Positions 43,154 through 52,682 of a stretch of 64,000 bases of DNA are shown here, in pieces. The notes under the pieces are model-generated. The model was given only the letters and a program-made list of their open reading frames with translations, did no database searches and had not been told where the DNA came from. Source of the DNA: Bacteroidia bacterium (GTDB taxonomy: Bacteria > Bacteroidota > Bacteroidia > Chitinophagales > Saprospiraceae); assembly GCA_030426765.1 (NCBI GenBank), contig JAUHXV010000001.1:62001-126000 (forward strand), given 5' to 3'. Both the position numbers and the translations under genes were made by a program. Within the stretch, counting starts at the first letter, position 1; every line of letters starts with the position of its first letter.

Positions 43154-43185
43154 GAGCGAAAATGCATGGGTTTATAATGACTAAG

Positions 43186-46100
43186 TTACAAAAGCGGACC
43201 TAACCATCGCTCCATTTCAGGCAGGGACATCTTTTTGCGTTCTGCGTAGTCCGTGAGCTGATCGCGGTCAATGCCACTCACCGGAAAATACCGACTCGCA
43301 GGATGCGCAAAATACCATCCGCTGACACTGGCAGCCGGATGCATCGCCATGCTTTCGGTAAGGGAAATACCGGTGCCATTGGCTTTTTCGAGCAACGTAA
43401 AAAGGATTTCTTTTTCCGTATGATCGGGACATGCCGGATAGCCGGGGGCGGGACGAATACCCCGATATTTTTCATCGATCAATGCTTCATTATCTAAGCC
43501 TTCATCCGGGACATACCCCCACCATTCTGTCCGCATACGCTCATGCATTCGCTCGGCAAAGGCTTCTGCCAGGCGATCCGCTAATGCTTTGAGCATAATG
43601 GCTTCGTAATCGTTGTGCGTCTTCTGAAACTCCGCCACTTTTTGTTCGATATCGACGCCGGCCGTTACAGCAAACCCACCGATATAATCTTTCAACCCGC
43701 TTTCCACCGGAGCAATGAAATCCGATAAACAATAGTTTGGCTTCCCCGGGGCTTTCTCCACCTGCTGACGCAAATGATGGAGCCGGGTCAATTCCGTTTG
43801 GCGACTATCATCTGTATACACGATAATATCGTCACCCCTGCTGTTTGCCGGAAACAACCCGATCGCCGCATTTGCGATCAGCCACTTTTCCTTCACAATC
43901 TGATCGAGCATTGCCTGTGCATCGTCGAACAATTTTTTTGCTTCTTTGCCGACTACTTCATCCTCAAGGATAGCCGGATACTTTCCGGCCAGCTGCCAGC
44001 TTTGAAAAAAGGGCGTCCAGTCAATGTAGTTTCTGAGTTCAGAAAGATCGTATCCCAACAGAGACCACACACCGGTTTTGTTGGGTGCAGGGGGTGTATA
44101 ATCCGACCAATTTATTTGAAACTTGTTTTCTCTGGCTTCGGGCAAAGGCAGGTATTTCTTTTTGTTTTTACCGGCTCGCGCAATGCGCATTTGTTCGTAG
44201 TTGTCCCGAATCTCTTTTAAAAAGTCCGCGCGTTTTTCTTTGTCATCCGAAAGCAATTGCGAAGCCACGCCTACGGCTTTGGAAGCATCCAGCACATGGA
44301 CTACCGGGCCTTTGTTGTACTTCGGCTCCACTTTCAGCGCAGTATGTAATCTTGATGTTGTCGCTCCCCCGATCATAAGGGGCAGAACAAATCCTTCGCG
44401 TTCCATCTCTGCGGCAACGTGTACCATTTCGTCCAGTGAAGGTGTGATCAATCCACTCAGTCCGATGATATCCACCTGCTCTTCTCTTGCTGTTTTTAAA
44501 ATCTTATCTGCCGGCACCATCACGCCGAGATCCACGATGTCGTAGTTGTTACACGCGAGTACAACACCCACGATGTTTTTACCTATATCATGGACATCGC
44601 CTTTGACGGTAGCCATGAGGATTTTCCCTTTTACTTTGGCATCGCCGAGTTGTTTGTCTGCTTCCAGGAAAGGCGTGAGATAGGCCACCGCCATTTTCAT
44701 GACGCGGGCGCTTTTCACCACCTGTGGAAGAAACATTTTTCCTGTGCCGAAGAGTTCACCGACTACATTCATTCCATCCATCAGTGGTCCTTCGATCACC
44801 TCGAGCGGGCGTGCGTATTGCTGACGCGCTTCTTCTGTGTCGGCTTCGATGTATTCGGTGATCCCTTTGACCAGGGCATGTTTTAAACGCTCTTGCACGG
44901 TGTCGTTACGCCATGCCTGATCGCGCTGTACGGTTTTACCGGAGGACTTCACTTCAGTGGCATAGGTGGTGAGGCTTTCTGTGGCATCCGGATGACGGTT
45001 GAAAAGAACATCCTCCACTTTTTGCAAAAGCTCCTTGTCGATCTCTTCATACACTTCGATCATCCCGGCATTGACGATCCCCATATCCATGCCGGCGCGA
45101 ATAGCATGGTACAAAAATGCGGCATGCATTGCTTCCCGGACGGCATTGTTGCCGCGATAGGAAAATGAAATATTACTTACACCACCACTGACTTTTGCAC
45201 CGGGACAAAGTTGTTTGATTTGTCGCGTCGCTTCAATAAAATTGATCGCATAGGTGTTGTGTTCTTCAATACCCGTTCCGATAGCAAAAATATTGGGGTC
45301 GAAGATGATGTCCTGGGGTGGAAAACCTAATTCGATTGTAAGGATTCGATATGCGCGTTGGCAAATCTCAACTTTCCGTTCGATGGTATCCGCTTGTCCT
45401 TCTTCATCAAACGCCATGACGACCACTGCTGCGCCATATTTTCTAACCAACTTTGCCTGGTGTATGAAAACTTCTTCACCTTCCTTCAGTGAAATACTGT
45501 TGACGATACATTTCCCCTGAACGCACTGAAGACCGGCTTCGATGATCTCCCATTTCGATGAATCGATCATAAACGGAAGCTTTGCAATATCAGGTTCAGA
45601 ACCCATCAGATTAAGAAACTCCACCATCACAGCTTTGGAATCCAGCAGCCCTTCATCCATGTTGATATCCAGGATCTGTGCGCCACTTTCTGCTTGTTGC
45701 GCAGCGACGCTTAGCGCTTCTGCATATTTTTCTTCGCGTATCAGGCGGGCAAATTTCGCCGATCCTGTCACGTTGGTTCGCTCGCCAATATTGACAAAAT
45801 TGCTGTCGGGGCGAATCGTCAGCGGTTCCAGTCCACTGAGCTGCGTGTATGGATTCGCTTTCGGGATCACACGTGGAGGTAGCGTGGAAACAGCTTCGGC
45901 GATCGCCTGGATGTGATCCGGTGTAGTCCCGCAACATCCGCCCGTGATATTGAAAAAGCCACTTTGTCCAAACTCACCAAGGAGTTCTTTCATGGCTTCC
46001 GGAGTCTGATCGTAACCTCCCAGTTCGTTAGGCAGGCCTGCATTGGGAAAAACGATCAGCGGCACATTGGCAATCTGGGAAAGCTCTTCGACATAAGGAC

Positions 46101-46899
46101 GCATTTCTGCGGCTCCGAGCGCGCAGTTGATCCCTACGCAGAACAGCGGTGCATGTGAAATAGAAATCCAGAAGGCTTCAATCGTCTGCCCGGAAAGCGT
46201 GCGACCACTGGCATCGGTGATCGTCCCTGAGACGCCGACCAGTATATCAGCATTTGTTTCCTCTATAAGCGTCGTAATGCCAAACAGTGCAGCTTTGCAG
46301 TTAAGTGTGTCAAAGACAGTTTCGATGAGCAGAAGATCCACACCCCCATCGATCAACCCGCGGGCTTGTTCGGTGTAGGCATCCGCAAGTTCTTTGAAAG
46401 TCGTCGCGCGAAATCCGGGTTTGTTGACGTCCGGCGACATCGAAGCGGTGCGGTTGGTCGGTCCTATTGACCCAACGACAAATCGTGGTTTGCCGGAATC
46501 TTTTGTGGAAAATTCATCCGCTACTTTGCGTGCGATTTTAGCGGCTGCCAGGTTGATTTGGTATACGTGGTCTTCGGTGCCGTAGTCTGCCTGGCTGATG
46601 GCATTGGCGTTAAAGGTATTCGTTTCCACCATATCTGCCCCGGCCAGAAAATAATCGCGATGTACTTGTTCGACGACGTCCGGCCTTGTGAGATTCAGGA
46701 GGTCGTGATTTCCTTTCAGATCCGATGGCCAATCAGCGAATTCCTTACCGCGATAATCTGACTCCGTTAGTTGGTAGCGTTGCAACATCGTGCCCATGGC
46801 GCCGTCCAGCACCAGGATACGCTTTTTGACTTCCTCCTGTAGGAGGGTTGTACGCGACACTGTCTTTTGATGTGCTTCAATCATAACCTGCTTACGCAT
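43186..46899 (-). CDS. metH: Cobalamin-dependent methionine synthase
   Basis: 1237 residues, the usual full length. Domains in order: homocysteine-binding barrel (about 25-340) with zinc cysteines C259, C322 and C323 ([10 protein letters not shown]); methyltetrahydrofolate-binding barrel (about 365-640); B12-binding cap and Rossmann domain (about 660-900) with H770 in D-VHDIGKN, the lower axial ligand of cobalt; SAM-dependent activation domain (about 915-1230). It makes methionine from homocysteine and needs vitamin B12. Transcription starts at a strong promoter (47076-47106) and passes a SAM-type riboswitch (46980-47065), so it should be shut off when SAM is plentiful. Confidence 0.97.
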   Translation of the reverse strand: MRKQVMIEAHQKTVSRTTLLQEEVKKRILVLDGAMGTMLQRYQLTESDYRGKEFADWPSDLKGNHDLLNLTRPDVVEQVHRDYFLAGADMVETNTFNANAISQADYGTEDHVYQINLAAAKIARKVADEFSTKDSGKPRFVVGSIGPTNRTASMSPDVNKPGFRATTFKELADAYTEQARGLIDGGVDLLLIETVFDTLNCKAALFGITTLIEETNADILVGVSGTITDASGRTLSGQTIEAFWISISHAPLFCVGINCALGAAEMRPYVEELSQIANVPLIVFPNAGLPNELGGYDQTPEAMKELLGEFGQSGFFNITGGCCGTTPDHIQAIAEAVSTLPPRVIPKANPYTQLSGLEPLTIRPDSNFVNIGERTNVTGSAKFARLIREEKYAEALSVAAQQAESGAQILDINMDEGLLDSKAVMVEFLNLMGSEPDIAKLPFMIDSSKWEIIEAGLQCVQGKCIVNSISLKEGEEVFIHQAKLVRKYGAAVVVMAFDEEGQADTIERKVEICQRAYRILTIELGFPPQDIIFDPNIFAIGTGIEEHNTYAINFIEATRQIKQLCPGAKVSGGVSNISFSYRGNNAVREAMHAAFLYHAIRAGMDMGIVNAGMIEVYEEIDKELLQKVEDVLFNRHPDATESLTTYATEVKSSGKTVQRDQAWRNDTVQERLKHALVKGITEYIEADTEEARQQYARPLEVIEGPLMDGMNVVGELFGTGKMFLPQVVKSARVMKMAVAYLTPFLEADKQLGDAKVKGKILMATVKGDVHDIGKNIVGVVLACNNYDIVDLGVMVPADKILKTAREEQVDIIGLSGLITPSLDEMVHVAAEMEREGFVLPLMIGGATTSRLHTALKVEPKYNKGPVVHVLDASKAVGVASQLLSDDKEKRADFLKEIRDNYEQMRIARAGKNKKKYLPLPEARENKFQINWSDYTPPAPNKTGVWSLLGYDLSELRNYIDWTPFFQSWQLAGKYPAILEDEVVGKEAKKLFDDAQAMLDQIVKEKWLIANAAIGLFPANSRGDDIIVYTDDSRQTELTRLHHLRQQVEKAPGKPNYCLSDFIAPVESGLKDYIGGFAVTAGVDIEQKVAEFQKTHNDYEAIMLKALADRLAEAFAERMHERMRTEWWGYVPDEGLDNEALIDEKYRGIRPAPGYPACPDHTEKEILFTLLEKANGTGISLTESMAMHPAASVSGWYFAHPASRYFPVSGIDRDQLTDYAERKKMSLPEMERWLGPLL

Positions 46900-46979
46900 T
46901 TGTGGTTTGGCATCAGGAGATCATGACGAGACAATGGCATACAGGTATAACGGCGGGATAATGTGAACATACGTTTGAT

Positions 46980-47065
46980 CCGCGTGGACCCGCATCTGCC
47001 GGGCACCGTTCCGTTCACCTGGTCGGTTGCCGCCCCGTGCATCGCACAGGATCTCTTGATGCAAG
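46980..47065 (-). ncRNA. SAM riboswitch (SAM-I/SAM-IV clan) upstream of metH
   Basis: Read on the minus strand: P1 5' strand GCATC (47058-47062), AAGAG, P2 stem CCTGTGC/GCACGGG with a GAT loop, conserved GGCAACC, a third arm closing GACC...GGTGCC, and P1 3' strand GATGC (46992-46996). The ATCAAGAG, GGCAACC and GGTGCC blocks are those of the SAM-I/SAM-IV core; the short P2 and the layout look closer to SAM-IV or SAM-I/IV variants. It lies between the metH promoter and the metH start about 80 nt downstream. The subclass is not certain. Confidence 0.72.
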
Positions 47066-47075
47066 AAATATGAAG

Positions 47076-47106
47076 CAAAGCTAAGGTATTGTGATGAAAT
47101 GTTCAA
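47076..47106 (-). promoter_or_regulatory. metH promoter (Bacteroidota sigma type)
   Basis: Minus strand: TTG (47104-47106), 20-nt spacer, then TAGCTTTG (47076-47083). This agrees well with the TTG / TAnnTTTG pair of Bacteroidota. The predicted transcript start (~47069) is just before the riboswitch. Confidence 0.75.
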
Positions 47107-47160
47107 TTTTTCTTTTGGAGGGCTCCCGATTTTTTGAGCTTAATGGTCAATGGTAAACGG

Positions 47161-48018
47161 TTAACGGAAGAGAAGAGAGTTTGCCGAAGATTCGACATCA
47201 AGTCTTATGTCCTATGTCTTGTGTCTAACATCTGACAAAGTGTGTAACTGTGCAAGCGGAGAAATTAAACTGCGTCTTTGCGCCTTTGCGTGAGATAAAA
47301 GAGGGCAGAACGGATGCCGAGTAGACAGAATTAAGTTTTAGGGTTTTATTTCTGGGTAGAAAAGAGGAAGAGGCGGAAGAGGCGGAAAAGCTAGCGATGT
47401 GTCGGGGTTAACAGCCAACGGAAATATTCCGAAATAGGTAACTTAAAATAGAATCATCCACAAATTTTAGGTCTTGTGACTATCGTCTTTTGTCTGGCCA
47501 ATTTTATAACTGTGAATGTGGAGAAATTAAACTGCGTCTTCGCGCCTTTGCGTGAGATAAAAGAGGGCAGAACGGATGCCGAGTAGACAGAATTAAGTTT
47601 TAGGGTTTTATTTCTGGGTAGAAAAGAGGAAGAGGCGGAAAAGAGAAAGAGCTGGAAAGACGGAAGGGCGTCGGATTTTTGGGGTTAACGGAAGAGAAGA
47701 GAGTTTGCCGAAGATTCGACATCAAGTCTTATGTCTGAAGTCTTGTGTCTGGAATCTGGCAAAGTGTGTAACTGTGCAAGCGGAGAAACTAAACTGCGTC
47801 TTAGCGCCTTTGCGTGAGATAAAAGAGGGCAGAAAGGATTCCGAGTAGACAGAATTAAGTTTTAGGGTTTTATTTCTGGGTAGAAAAGAGGAAGGGGCGG
47901 AAAAGAGAAAGAGCTGGAAAGACGGAAGGGCGTCGGATTTTTGGGGTTAACGGAAGAGAAGAGAGTTTGCCGAAGATTCGACATCAAGTCTTATGTCCTA
48001 TGTCTTGTGTCTAACATC
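47161..48018. repeat. 262-bp tandem array, about 3.3 units
   Basis: Units start at 47161, about 47423 (5' part diverged), 47685 and 47947 (partial), with an exact 262-bp period checked on several words (TGCGTC at 47271, 47533 and 47795; TTAACGG at 47161, 47685 and 47947). Units contain CTTTGCGCCTTTGCGTGAGA, a word widespread in Bacteroidota intergenic DNA, and a degenerate tract of GTCTTATGTCCTATGTC type. No coding frame is kept across units. Confidence 0.88.
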
Positions 48019-48127
48019 TTGAGTGTCATTTTTAATTTGCCCCATGCTGCGCCTCTTCCGCCTTTTCTGCCTTTTCCTCTCTTCCGCCCTTCCTATCTGT
48101 AAATGATAAACTATCTTGCGAAAGTAA

Positions 48128-48661
48128 ATGGTCATGAATTTTACTTCAATCGTACGTGTCACGCCTGCCGGCTTACAACCCTTAGTGGATATCAGTCGGA
48201 AGACTTTTTTGGAAAAGTTTTATGCCGACAACACACCGGAAAACATGAAGGAGTACATGGACCGCGTGTATGCGACATCTCAGCTCGAAAAAGAACTCAA
48301 CGACCCTTTGTGCGAATTCTATTTTTTGTTTTTCAACGGAGCGCTGGCCGGCTATCTCAAGATCAATCGCGGAGCCGCGCAAAGTGATGTTCGCGACGCA
48401 AGCAGCCTTGAAGTCGAACGCCTCTACATCGATGCTGAATTTCAAAACAAAGGCTTAGGTGCACAGTTGCTCGAAAAAGCAGAACAAATCGCAGAGTCAT
48501 ATGGCCTCAACTATATCTGGCTCGGTGTCTGGGAGAAAAATCCCGACGCGATCCGATTCTACGAACGAAAGGGGTATGTTCGATTTGGTGATCATCCGGT
48601 ACAGGTGGGGGATGAAGTGCAGACGGATTTTCTCATGAAGAAAATGGTGAGAAGTGAGTAG
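48128..48661 (+). CDS. GNAT N-acetyltransferase
   Basis: 177 residues (175 if the second ATG at 48134 is used, MNFTSIV). GNAT fold: an N-terminal strand/helix, DISRKTFLEKFYADN, the core strand EVERLYIDAEFQNKGLGAQLLEKAEQIAE (acetyl-CoA loop Q-N-K-G-L-G at about 104-109) and the C-terminal NPDAIRFYERKGY. Resembles spermidine/spermine or phosphinothricin-type acetyltransferases; the target amine is unknown. It stands alone between two repeat tracts. Confidence 0.88.
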   Translation: MVMNFTSIVRVTPAGLQPLVDISRKTFLEKFYADNTPENMKEYMDRVYATSQLEKELNDPLCEFYFLFFNGALAGYLKINRGAAQSDVRDASSLEVERLYIDAEFQNKGLGAQLLEKAEQIAESYGLNYIWLGVWEKNPDAIRFYERKGYVRFGDHPVQVGDEVQTDFLMKKMVRSE

Positions 48662-48829
48662 GCAGAAGTGAGTAGTGAATAGTGAGTAGTGAATAGTGAG
48701 AATAGTCATAATCATCCATCACCTTTAAATCACCGAAGCTTTAGCGAAGGAGATACTCACTACTCACAACTGACCACTCACTGCTCACCGCTCACCTTTT
48801 AATCGCCGAAGCTTTAGCGAAGGAGATCC
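48662..48829. repeat. Low-complexity repeat tract between GNAT and lipid-kinase genes
   Basis: Degenerate TGAGTAG and CTCACTAC words in opposite orientations, plus two copies of GCTTTAGCGAAGGAGA (48738-48753, 48811-48826), a word also found at 26651-26666. The tract touches the lipid-kinase stop codon. Confidence 0.7.
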
Positions 48830-49720
48830 TCACAATATCCTCCTCATCGCCCCAAACACCGTCGTCAGCTTTACAGGGCTGTAGCCCAGAAACTCGCCGT
48901 CGGATTCAATTGGAATCGGAGTCTTAATGTGATCAATACTGATCTCTGAAAAATGCCCGGTGATTGCTTCTTTGTGATGAATCAGCTTGCCATTGTAGAT
49001 GGATGGAAACTGAAACAAAAGTTTCAACAATGGCTTAGGTTTCATGATAAGCAGTCCGGGAGAATCGTTTTTCGCGTGAGGTAGTACATACATTCCGCCC
49101 CCGCAGTATTTTCCAAAACCCGCTTGCAGCGTCAGTATTTTTCCTGAATAGGAAACAGTATCGCTTTTAATGGTTCCTTCCCACTCGTGTGGTTTCAACA
49201 GCGTTTTGATCAGCCCAAACGGATACAAGATAAAAGAAGGAATTCTAAACGAGGCGCGTCTCAGATTATATACTACCGCAGCATCCAGCGCACCACCGAC
49301 CATATTAAATGCATAGCGTGTTTTTCCATCTGGCCATTCGATTTTGACCAGGTGCAAAGGCACCGTATTTTCCTCCAAAATGTTTTTGGCCAATACTTCC
49401 TTCGCTGTTCCTAATACTCTGACCCAATCATTCCCTGTGCCACAAGGCAACACGCCAATGGTTAGATCTGAGGATTGATTTCCCGCAACCTGCATTAAGG
49501 CATTTCCAGTCTGATGGATGGTCCCGTCGCCCCCGACAAAAAGATAATGTCTCGCACCTTCTTTAAAAGCAGAAGAAATAGTTTCGTGCAACTGCTCCAG
49601 CGAGAAGGTATGGTACTCCAGAAATGAAATCTGATGTTCGATCAAAAAAGATTTCCACCTGTTCCATCCTGACCGACAGGTCTGACGATTGATGATGATA
49701 TGCCAGGTTGTTTTTGACAT
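48830..49720 (-). CDS. Diacylglycerol/lipid kinase family protein (YegS-like)
   Basis: 296 residues. Nucleotide site GGDGT at 63-67 and GTGND at 94-98, the two hallmarks of the DAGK_cat fold. The C-terminal beta domain continues to ...VKLTTVFGAMRRIL. It would phosphorylate diacylglycerol or a related lipid at the inner membrane. The length is typical. Its upstream region carries structured repeat copy 3. Confidence 0.88.
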   Translation of the reverse strand: MSKTTWHIIINRQTCRSGWNRWKSFLIEHQISFLEYHTFSLEQLHETISSAFKEGARHYLFVGGDGTIHQTGNALMQVAGNQSSDLTIGVLPCGTGNDWVRVLGTAKEVLAKNILEENTVPLHLVKIEWPDGKTRYAFNMVGGALDAAVVYNLRRASFRIPSFILYPFGLIKTLLKPHEWEGTIKSDTVSYSGKILTLQAGFGKYCGGGMYVLPHAKNDSPGLLIMKPKPLLKLLFQFPSIYNGKLIHHKEAITGHFSEISIDHIKTPIPIESDGEFLGYSPVKLTTVFGAMRRIL

Positions 49721-50195
49721 TATTTCTTCTATTATAGAAATTGTTTTAGGGGTTCGGGTATATCACAACTAGTCTTTTTACAATAGAGTGGATATTCAAA
49801 TTAACTTATTTCTTCAGCTTGAAACAACCTTGTTCTTTTTTTCCGGAAAAAAGAACCAAAAACCTCGTCGCCCTTTAAACTCCCCTTGAGTTTTGTTCGT
49901 TGGTTAATTTTTTTGCTTGCTTATTGATTATAACATTTCGCCCTACTTTTCCCTCTTGCGGACGGGAAAAGCAGGCTGCCGGAATGGTCAAACAGTAAAG
50001 GGCGACCAGATTCTTCTGAATCAATTTGAATGTCTGGGATTTCAGCGGATTTTGAGAACGTTGTCCTTAAAAATGTTTAAGCTGTGATGTGATACCACGA
50101 GCACTTTACTTCATACCATTCCTACCTCAACAAACCCTTTAGCCCTTAGCTCTTAGCTCCACGCCCCATGCCCCATGCCCCATGCTCCAAGCTTC
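49721..50195. other. 475-bp gap holding repeat copy 3 and a CCCCATG microsatellite
   Basis: Contains structured element copy 3, an AT-rich stretch, TTAGCTC words and GCCCCAT units (50162-50184) ending next to the alanine dehydrogenase stop. No gene. Confidence 0.7.
49829..50006 (+). repeat. Dispersed structured element, copy 3
   Basis: Palindrome GTTC plus T-run/A-run plus GAAC (49832-49856) followed by CAAAAACCTC; 49829-49866 equals copy 1 over 38 nt. The 11-nt arm GTCGCCCTTTA (49867-49877) is followed by AACTC; the inner hairpin is 49942-49953 with 49964-49975 (one mismatch), loop TCTTGCGGAC; then GTCAAACAG and the partner arm TAAAGGGCGAC (49996-50006). It lacks the GTTAC-type first hairpin of copies 1 and 2. 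Confidence 0.8.
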
Positions 50196-51404
50196 TCATA
50201 GGCGTGAGGGTAAAATCAGGTCCAGCGCCGTATACTTATGTCCGAAGCGATTCGCGAGATATTCATTCGTGAGGTGTCCTTTGAAGGCGTATACGCCATG
50301 TCTGAATCCCGGATGATCGCGCAAAAGGGCTTCGACGCCTCCGTAGCGGCCGGCTTTGATGAGCAGGGGTGTGAGGATATGGCTGACGGCCGCCGAAGCT
50401 GTGCGGCTGACTTTTGAAGCGATATTGGGAACGCAGTAATGGGTGACACCGTGCTTGACAAAAGTGGGTTTGTCGAGGGTCGTGAGTTCGGACGTTTCAA
50501 AGATACCGCCCTGGTCGATGCTGACATCGATGATGACACTGCCTTCTTTCATTTTCATGACCATGTCTTCGGAAACGAGAAGGGTTGATCTGCCGGTGGG
50601 AGAGTGCACAGCTCCAATGACCACATCGGCAGTGAGTAGTTCATTTTGTAATGTGATGGGATTGAGTGTGGAGGTAAACAGGCGACTTCCGATGAGTTCC
50701 TGGATACGCATCAGCTTATATACATTGTCATCAAAGACGCGTACGGCAGCACCGAGACTGCTGGCTGTGCGAACAGCAAATTCGCCTACTACTCCTGCGC
50801 CGAGTATCACGACTTTGGCAGGAGGTACGCCCGAAACGCCTCCAAGGAGAACACCCCTTCCGTGTTCGGTTTTGCTGAGGAGTTCCGCTGCAGTTTGTAT
50901 CGCTGTGATGCCCGCTATTTCACTCATGGTGCGAACCATAGGATAGGAGCCATCGGCGGCCTGCAGGTATTCCATGGCGACAGCAGTAACGCGGTGACGC
51001 AAGAGGCGGTCGACATAAGATTCTGACAAAGTCGGAAGCTGGAGCGGAGATATCAGGGACTGATCAAATTGTAGCAATTCGATTTCATCGATGGTCGGTG
51101 GTGCGACTTTAAGGATGATATCACTTTTAAAGACCTCTTCTTTGCCTTCGACGATTTCTGCTCCGGCTTCACTGTACTGGTGGTCATCAAAACTGGATCG
51201 GAGGCCGGCGCCGGACTGGATTTTTATCCGGTGTCCCTGCATGACGATGGGCTTGACTGAATGCGGTACGATGGCTACGCGGTTTTCGGTAGCCGAGGGT
51301 TCGCAAGGAATGCCAAGCGTAAAATGCTTACCGTCTCTGGCGAGAGCCACCTTTTCGGGCATCGTCTCCAGGCTAAATCCAAACTTATGCGTCCATTCCG
51401 TCAT
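50196..51404 (-). CDS. ald: Alanine dehydrogenase
   Basis: 402 residues. The AlaDh/PNT N-terminal domain (GIPCEPSATENRVAIVPHSVK; QGHRIKIQSGAG) and the NAD-binding domain with KVVILGAGVVGEFAVRTASSLGAAVRVFDD (about 203-232) are clear; VAMEYLQAADGSYPMVRTMSEIAG fits the hinge. It interconverts L-alanine and pyruvate plus ammonia with NAD. It is somewhat longer than the 370-residue enzymes, with an N-terminal extension. The start overlaps tsaE by 20 bp, so the two are co-translated; this tsaE-ald order recurs in Bacteroidota. Confidence 0.87.
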   Translation of the reverse strand: MTEWTHKFGFSLETMPEKVALARDGKHFTLGIPCEPSATENRVAIVPHSVKPIVMQGHRIKIQSGAGLRSSFDDHQYSEAGAEIVEGKEEVFKSDIILKVAPPTIDEIELLQFDQSLISPLQLPTLSESYVDRLLRHRVTAVAMEYLQAADGSYPMVRTMSEIAGITAIQTAAELLSKTEHGRGVLLGGVSGVPPAKVVILGAGVVGEFAVRTASSLGAAVRVFDDNVYKLMRIQELIGSRLFTSTLNPITLQNELLTADVVIGAVHSPTGRSTLLVSEDMVMKMKEGSVIIDVSIDQGGIFETSELTTLDKPTFVKHGVTHYCVPNIASKVSRTASAAVSHILTPLLIKAGRYGGVEALLRDHPGFRHGVYAFKGHLTNEYLANRFGHKYTALDLILPSRL

Positions 51405-51822
51405 CTGTCGTAATCTTGAAAATACGAATATTGTCTGAGCCCATCGCTATTTCGATGCGGACAAGTTTTTTGTCAAATTTCCCTTGCGCCACCTCGGGCC
51501 ATTCGATAAAACACAGATTGCCCGAATCCAGGTATTCTTCCAATCCGATCTGGACCAGGTCTTCCTCTTTCTCAAGGCGATAGAGATCCATGTGATATAC
51601 CGACCCGTAGTCAGGAGAATCATATTCATTAACCAGCGAAAACGTTGGGCTTGTCACCGGTTCCTCAACCCCCAGAAATGTACACATCGATTGTATGAGC
51701 GTCGTCTTTCCGGCACCCAGATCGCCTTGTAGAAGGAAAAGCGTGTACCCGTCTTTGATATAGCCCGCAAGCACAGCCGTGACGGTATGGAGGTCTTCGA
51801 TAGCGCGGATATGGAGTTCCAT
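51385..51822 (-). CDS. tsaE: tRNA threonylcarbamoyladenosine biosynthesis ATPase TsaE
   Basis: 145 residues. Walker A GDLGAGKTT (33-41), then TSPTFSLVNEY and HMDLYRL, the family boxes, and FIEWPE near the end. TsaE is the ATPase of the TsaBDE complex that makes the t6A37 modification of ANN-decoding tRNAs. First gene of the tsaE-ald unit. Confidence 0.92.
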   Translation of the reverse strand: MELHIRAIEDLHTVTAVLAGYIKDGYTLFLLQGDLGAGKTTLIQSMCTFLGVEEPVTSPTFSLVNEYDSPDYGSVYHMDLYRLEKEEDLVQIGLEEYLDSGNLCFIEWPEVAQGKFDKKLVRIEIAMGSDNIRIFKITTDDGMDA

Positions 51823-51886
51823 GGTGCAAGTATACGGCTGATGAGGTGAAATATTTTGTAAATTGAATCATCCATTAGATCAAACT

Positions 51887-52405
51887 ATGTCTATCACCGA
51901 GTTTTCAACGATCACCACTACCATCGCCATCATCCTGGCCGGCATATGGACACTCTACAGATTCGGCTTGTCTCGCGAACGGTACCCCAAACTGCAGTTT
52001 GATCTGGACCTGAGAAGTTTGGGTGAAACGGAAAACAAGAACGTTGTTGAGCTGGTAGCAGTGATCACCAACAAAGGGATCACAAGACAGTACGTCCACG
52101 ATTTTACATTCAACATCCTGGTGTTTGAGGAAGGAATGCCGCTGGATATGACAGATGAAAAAATTGAAAAAAGACTAAAGTTCAAAGACCTTGAAAAAGG
52201 ATTAAACTGGGACGACCCTAACCACTCTCCTTTTGTAGATGGCGGTATGCGACGTGAGTTTACCTATGTCACCGCCCTAGAAAAGAAGGTTCAGTTTGTT
52301 ATGATTTATGCCAAGTTTAAGGAGACTAAACGAGGACTGTTTGCCACCCGACCGGAGCAGTATCACATTTCGAGAGCCTTTCCGGTTAATAGTCGATATA
52401 ATTAA
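51887..52405 (+). CDS. Membrane-anchored hypothetical protein
   Basis: 172 residues from ATG 51887 (MSITEFSTIT); an ATG at 51863 would add eight. One hydrophobic helix near residues 5-25 (TTTIAIILAGIWTLYRFGL), then a soluble beta-rich domain with no motif I recognise (FDLDLRSLGETENKNVVELVAVITNKG; MIYAKFKETKRGLFATRPEQYHISRAF). The strand pattern resembles immunoglobulin-like sandwiches. Divergent from tsaE; function unknown. Confidence 0.6.
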   Translation: MSITEFSTITTTIAIILAGIWTLYRFGLSRERYPKLQFDLDLRSLGETENKNVVELVAVITNKGITRQYVHDFTFNILVFEEGMPLDMTDEKIEKRLKFKDLEKGLNWDDPNHSPFVDGGMRREFTYVTALEKKVQFVMIYAKFKETKRGLFATRPEQYHISRAFPVNSRYN

Positions 52406-52682
52406 AATGGGTTGCTATAGTAAGCTGTCGTAACCAGCCGTTTAATTCTTTTGTTCTCGCAAAGGCGCAAAGCGCGCAAAGAAAAATTCATGGAGTTATC
52501 AATATAGCAGAACAGAATTATTCGCTCACAACATTTTAAGTATCCCAAAAACAAATAATTTCCACTCACCACTCACCACTCACCACTCACCACTCACCAC
52601 TCACCACTCACCACTCACCACATCACTCCATCACCCTATCACTCCCTCACTCCCTCACTCCCACACTCCATCACCCAATGAT
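52406..52682. repeat. Microsatellite and CGCAAAGGCGCAAAG tract
   Basis: Holds CGCAAAGGCGCAAAG (the reverse complement of the word in the 262-bp array), then about eight units of CACTCAC (52564-52620) and degenerate CACTCCC units up to the stop of the T9SS gene. Confidence 0.75.

Larger units (their letters stand above)
46900..48127. other. 1.2-kb gap: metH leader plus tandem array
   Basis: Contains the metH leader and promoter, the 262-bp array, and a CTTCCGCC/TTCTGCC-rich tail up to the GNAT gene. A TATCTTGC sequence at 48112-48119 may be the -7 element of that gene. Confidence 0.6.

Noticed and set aside
42716-43177. Rightward 153-codon frame opposite the metH-downstream gene
   Set aside because: The leftward protein at 42752-43153 has a recognisable conserved pattern and fits the metH operon; the rightward frame does not.
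46881-47078. Small leftward frame over the metH leader
   Set aside because: It covers the riboswitch and promoter; the reading frame is not supported by any start signal or family pattern.
47161-48018. CRISPR array or satellite of coding repeats
   Set aside because: Units are 262 bp without unique spacers and no Cas genes are near; no frame is kept across units.
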